Source of the DNA: an uncultured Christensenella sp.
GTDB lineage: Bacteria > Bacillota > Clostridia > Christensenellales > UBA1242
Direction of reading: 5' to 3'
NCBI GenBank assembly: GCA_948471335.1
Contig: CAOKRZ010000046.1
Location: 1 to 7,017 of the forward strand
DNA length: 7,017 nt
Of the stretch, positions 5,140 through 7,017 are shown piece after piece (the first letter of the stretch is position 1; each line of letters starts with the position of its first letter). Both the position numbers and the translations under genes were made by a program. A model generated the notes under the pieces. The model was given only the letters and a program-made list of their open reading frames with translations. It ran no database searches and was not told where the DNA came from.

Positions 5140-5697
5140 TTATTTAAATAATACTTGCATAATATTTTCATATCTTGGCTTGAATTCTTTTTTGCTTCTC
5201 TCGCTCAAGTCTTCATAATCATTTTGAAATCCCTGAATCAATTTATCTTTATCATTAAGCGTCATCTTCCCCCAAGTAAAGCTTTTGAAAAATATCATTG
5301 GGATGTTATCGAAATGAGCGATTATGTCAGCATCAGCTACACAAAGCTCTTCAATGTTTTCAGCATATTTACTTGCCCTGTGATGCAAAACACAACCCAC
5401 AATTCTTTCTTTTTTTGATTTCTCTACATTATATTTACTTAAAATTTCTTCGGCAATTTTTGCTCCATTTACGTTATGGTCGGCTTTTGTTCCAACATTG
5501 CTCATCAAAGCGATATCATGAAGCATGGCTGCAATTTCAACAATTTCTTTGTCAGCACCATACTTTTCTGCCAAAAGCAAACTTTCTTTTACAACGTGCT
5601 TAACATGGTTTTCCCAAAAGTCATAGCCATCCTCAGCACTCTTTTTATATTTTTCATTTAAATCCAATACTTCGTCTTTTATGTTTTTGATAAGCAT
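5140..5697 (-). CDS. HD domain phosphohydrolase, small family
   Basis: This 185-residue soluble protein has a complete HD metal site. His31 (FWENHVKHVV; His34 is an alternative) comes first, then His60-Asp61 (AAMLHDIAL), His74 (KADHNVNGAKIAEEIL), His105-His106 (CVLHHRAS) and Asp122/Asp124 (VADADIIAHFDN). This is the arrangement of metal-dependent phosphohydrolases acting on nucleotides or related phosphate esters; the actual substrate cannot be told. The C-terminal third (about 130-185) is helical and charged, with FFKSFTWGKMTLNDKDKLIQGFQNDYEDLSERSKKEF. The start is ATG 5697, with GGAGG six bases upstream. The open frame extends to 5775, but that part lies upstream of a strong promoter and encodes an unlikely N-terminus. 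The gene leads a two-gene operon with the HD-less homologue. Confidence 0.9.
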   Translation of the reverse strand: MLIKNIKDEVLDLNEKYKKSAEDGYDFWENHVKHVVKESLLLAEKYGADKEIVEIAAMLHDIALMSNVGTKADHNVNGAKIAEEILSKYNVEKSKKERIVGCVLHHRASKYAENIEELCVADADIIAHFDNIPMIFFKSFTWGKMTLNDKDKLIQGFQNDYEDLSERSKKEFKPRYENIMQVLFK

Positions 5698-5703
5698 AAT
5701 AGT

Positions 5704-5708
5704 CCTCC
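5704..5708 (-). promoter_or_regulatory. Ribosome binding site that fixes the HD gene start
   Basis: GGAGG on the minus strand, six bases before ATG 5697. With the promoter immediately upstream it rules out the longer reading from 5775, which would begin before the predicted transcript. Confidence 0.85.
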
Positions 5709-5713
5709 AATAA

Positions 5714-5730
5714 GATATAATCATTATATC
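5714..5730. promoter_or_regulatory. 17-nt perfect palindrome over the HD operon -10 box
   Basis: GATATAAT, a central C, then ATTATATC: a perfect inverted repeat. It covers the whole minus-strand TATAAT and the predicted start site, and puts a second TATAAT on the plus strand (5716-5721). A repressor binding here would block the HD operon. It may equally be a by-product of an AT-rich promoter. Confidence 0.45.
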
Positions 5731-5751
5731 ATAAAAAGTCGCATAGTGCAA
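5723..5751 (-). promoter_or_regulatory. Extended -10 promoter of the HD operon
   Basis: On the minus strand TGATATAAT (5731-5723) is a perfect extended -10 (TG-n-TATAAT). The -35 at 17 bp spacing is poor (TTGCAC, 5751-5746), as is common for extended -10 promoters. Transcription should start near 5716, giving a leader of about 19 nt that contains the GGAGG. Confidence 0.75.
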
Positions 5752-5781
5752 AACAAAAAGCAACCCGGCTTGCAAATCAAG

Positions 5782-5848
5782 TTTTTTATGAAAATTTCAT
5801 GTTTTTATCGCTTTTTTAACGTTTTTTTAATAAAAAACATATATTTTT
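5782..5848. other. Helically phased A/T-tracts (predicted curved DNA) before the glycosyltransferase gene
   Basis: Seven tracts of five to seven A/T follow one another: T 5782-5787, AAAATTT 5791-5797, T 5802-5806, T 5812-5817, T 5822-5828, A 5832-5837 and T 5844-5848. Their centres are about 9.5, 10, 10.5, 10.5, 9.5 and 11.5 bp apart, close to one helical turn, so their bends should add up. A 13-nt palindrome (ATGAAA-A-TTTCAT, 5788-5800) falls within the second step. Confidence 0.6.
5816..5845 (+). promoter_or_regulatory. Promoter of the glycosyltransferase gene, predicted leaderless
   Basis: TTAACG (5816-5821, four of six) and TATATT (5840-5845, five of six) are 18 bp apart. Six bases (TTTATT) separate the -10 from ATG 5852, the same geometry as the DUF5131 gene. 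There is no ribosome site in the preceding 40 bases. The -35 is weak; the A/T-tracts upstream could act as UP elements. Confidence 0.55.
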
Positions 5849-5851
5849 ATT

Positions 5852-6928
5852 ATGAATAAGAAAATTATATCCCTTTGCATGATCGTAAAAAATGAAGAAA
5901 GCTGCCTTGAAAGATGTTTAAAAAGCGTAGAAAGTTTTGCTGATGAAATCATCATTGTCGACACTGGCTCAACAGATAAAACAAAAGAAATTGCAAGCAA
6001 ATTCACAAAAAACATCTATGACTTTGTTTGGGTGGACGACTTTTCAAAAGCACGAAATTTTGCATTTGAAAAAGCACAAGGAAAGTATGTGATGTGGCTT
6101 GACGCTGACGATTATATCTCCCCCGAAAACCTTGAAAAACTGATGGCATTAAAAAACAGTATCGACGTCTCTGTTGATGTGTATATGCTTAAATATGAGA
6201 TCGCGTTTGACCGCTCAGGCAACTCAACGTTCACATACTATCGTGAAAGAATTTTGAAAAACGATTCAAGTTTTGTTTGGCAAGGCGCAGTCCATGAAGT
6301 GATAACTCCTCACGGAAAAATTGAGTATACAGACATTGCAATAAAGCATTTGAAAGTCAATAAAGATCCGTCAAAGCGCAACCTAAAAATCTATCAAAAA
6401 CTTTTAAAGCAAGGAAAGATTCTTTCTGCAAGAGAACAGTATTACTATAGCCGTGAACTTTTCTATAACGGTCAATATAAGAAAGCTTTCACTGAGGCCA
6501 ACCGATTTTTAAAAATGGAAAATGTATGGATCGAAGATAGACTTGGCGCGCTTGAAATCAAAGCCAGCTGTCAGCTGAATTTAGGTCGAAAAGATAGAGC
6601 CCTTCTCACACTTTTTCAAAGTTTCAATTTTGATGCGCCACGTGCAAATTTTCTGTGTATGATTGGCGACATCTATTTAACACAAAATAAATTTAACGAA
6701 TGCATATTCTGGTATAAAAACGCGTTAAGCTCAAGTAAAAATTACACAAATGGTGGATTTATAAATGAAGAATATTATGGTGTTTATCCTGCCCTTCAGC
6801 TCTGCCTTGCTTATTATAAAATCGGCGACATGGAAGCATCAAAATTTTATAACGACTTAGCACTTTCACTCAATCCTCAAAATGAAATAGCACTCAAAAA
6901 TGAGCAGTTTTTTAAGTCAATAAAATAG
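5852..6928 (+). CDS. Family 2 glycosyltransferase with C-terminal TPR-like helical repeats
   Basis: This 358-residue cytosolic protein is a GT-A fold glycosyltransferase, which transfers a sugar from a nucleotide sugar to an acceptor that cannot be named here. The N-terminal half shows ISLCMIVKNEESCLERCLKS (6-25), IIIVDTGSTDKTKEIA (33-48) with Asp37, WVDDFSKARNFAFEKAQGKYVMWLDADD (60-87) holding the metal-binding D-x-D (Asp84-Asp86), and VWQGAVHEVI (142-151), where the Glu of HE is a usual catalytic-site residue. The type 'SLCMIVKNEE ... WLDADD ... VHE' commonly carries TPR repeats; residues about 195-350 fit, with helix pairs such as REQYYYSRELFYNGQYKKAFTEANRFLK and IGDIYLTQNKFNECIFWYKNAL, and an NPQNEIAL ending. 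No membrane helix is present. The start is firm because the fold's first strand begins at residue 4, yet no ribosome site precedes it. It is transcribed away from the HD operon and ends in a terminator. Confidence 0.93.
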   Translation: MNKKIISLCMIVKNEESCLERCLKSVESFADEIIIVDTGSTDKTKEIASKFTKNIYDFVWVDDFSKARNFAFEKAQGKYVMWLDADDYISPENLEKLMALKNSIDVSVDVYMLKYEIAFDRSGNSTFTYYRERILKNDSSFVWQGAVHEVITPHGKIEYTDIAIKHLKVNKDPSKRNLKIYQKLLKQGKILSAREQYYYSRELFYNGQYKKAFTEANRFLKMENVWIEDRLGALEIKASCQLNLGRKDRALLTLFQSFNFDAPRANFLCMIGDIYLTQNKFNECIFWYKNALSSSKNYTNGGFINEEYYGVYPALQLCLAYYKIGDMEASKFYNDLALSLNPQNEIALKNEQFFKSIK

Positions 6929-6960
6929 GGCTCTCAACATTAACCATCCCCTATTTTTTT
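6922..6960 (+). terminator. Terminator overlapping the glycosyltransferase stop codon
   Basis: AAAATAGGG (6922-6930) pairs with CCCTATTTT (6949-6957) across an 18-base loop, and T continues to 6960. The TAG stop (6926-6928) is part of the left arm. The large loop makes it less compact than the other terminators in the window. Confidence 0.7.
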
Positions 6961-7000
6961 GCATACTATGAACTGGGCAAAGAAATAAAAGGAGATGTAA

Positions 7001-7017
7001 ATGCCATTTTTTAATAA
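7001..7017 (+). CDS. Start of a further gene, cut by the window edge
   Basis: ATG at 7001 opens M-P-F-F-N and runs off the end. AAAAGGAG ends six bases before it, a strong ribosome site, and a terminator lies 40 bases upstream. Product unknown. Confidence 0.6.

Noticed and set aside
5698..5775. 26-codon N-terminal extension of the HD gene to 5775
   Set aside because: It runs through a perfect extended -10 promoter and the GGAGG site, and the extra residues do not resemble the family.
5788..5800. 13-nt palindrome ATGAAAATTTCAT as an operator
   Set aside because: It falls inside the A/T-tract series and could arise simply from AT richness; no regulator gene or second copy is seen in the window.
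1..7017. CRISPR array, toxin-antitoxin pair, defence island or mobile element
   Set aside because: No regularly spaced repeats, no terminal inverted repeats, no transposase, integrase or restriction-type protein was found. The only phage-associated family is DUF5131, which also occurs on chromosomes.

Overview
The window looks like chromosome from a low-GC Gram-positive bacterium of the Clostridia type. The support is AT-rich non-coding DNA, strong AGGAGG-type ribosome sites, short U-tailed hairpin terminators, housekeeping-type promoters, and members of families common in Firmicutes (DegV, short NfeD plus stomatin-like SPFH, small HD proteins). TGA acts as a stop, so the standard bacterial code is used. 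No rRNA, tRNA, CRISPR array, insertion sequence, integrase or riboswitch was found. No gap between genes exceeds about 155 bases.

Layout. At the left, two plus-strand genes: an unnamed protein with a Cys-His-Asp pattern like transglutaminase-like or arylamine N-acetyltransferase enzymes (4-663), then a DegV/FakB-like lipid-binding protein (750-1583) with its own promoter. A two-way terminator at 1594-1622 separates DegV from a long block of minus-strand genes. Reading in the direction of transcription, that block holds three units: an intact HD phosphohydrolase followed by an HD-fold protein that has lost its HD dyad (5697 to 4521); a DUF5131/Gp37_Gp68 three-cysteine protein (4425-3691); and a membrane operon of NfeD, a stomatin-like SPFH protein and a four-helix membrane protein (3584 to 1658). 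A 154-bp divergent region (5698-5851) then leads to a plus-strand family 2 glycosyltransferase with a helical repeat tail (5852-6928). The last 17 bases open another coding region with a good ribosome site.

How genes work together. NfeD and the SPFH protein overlap by ATGA and belong to a well-known partnership of membrane-microdomain scaffold and OB-fold partner; the four-helix protein follows within 14 nt and is probably co-expressed. The two HD-fold proteins share an operon and the same spacing of metal-ligand positions, which suggests an enzyme and pseudoenzyme pair. DegV, DUF5131 and the glycosyltransferase appear to be single-gene units.

Most interesting signals: (1) two genes, DUF5131 and the glycosyltransferase, have a -10 box ending exactly 6 nt before the ATG and no ribosome site, so both mRNAs are predicted to be leaderless, while their neighbours have strong ribosome sites; (2) the glycosyltransferase promoter sits at the end of seven A/T-tracts spaced about 10 bp apart, predicting curved DNA; (3) the HD / degenerate-HD gene pair; (4) a perfect 17-nt palindrome over the -10 box of the HD operon. 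I found no clear defence system or other novel multi-gene machine.
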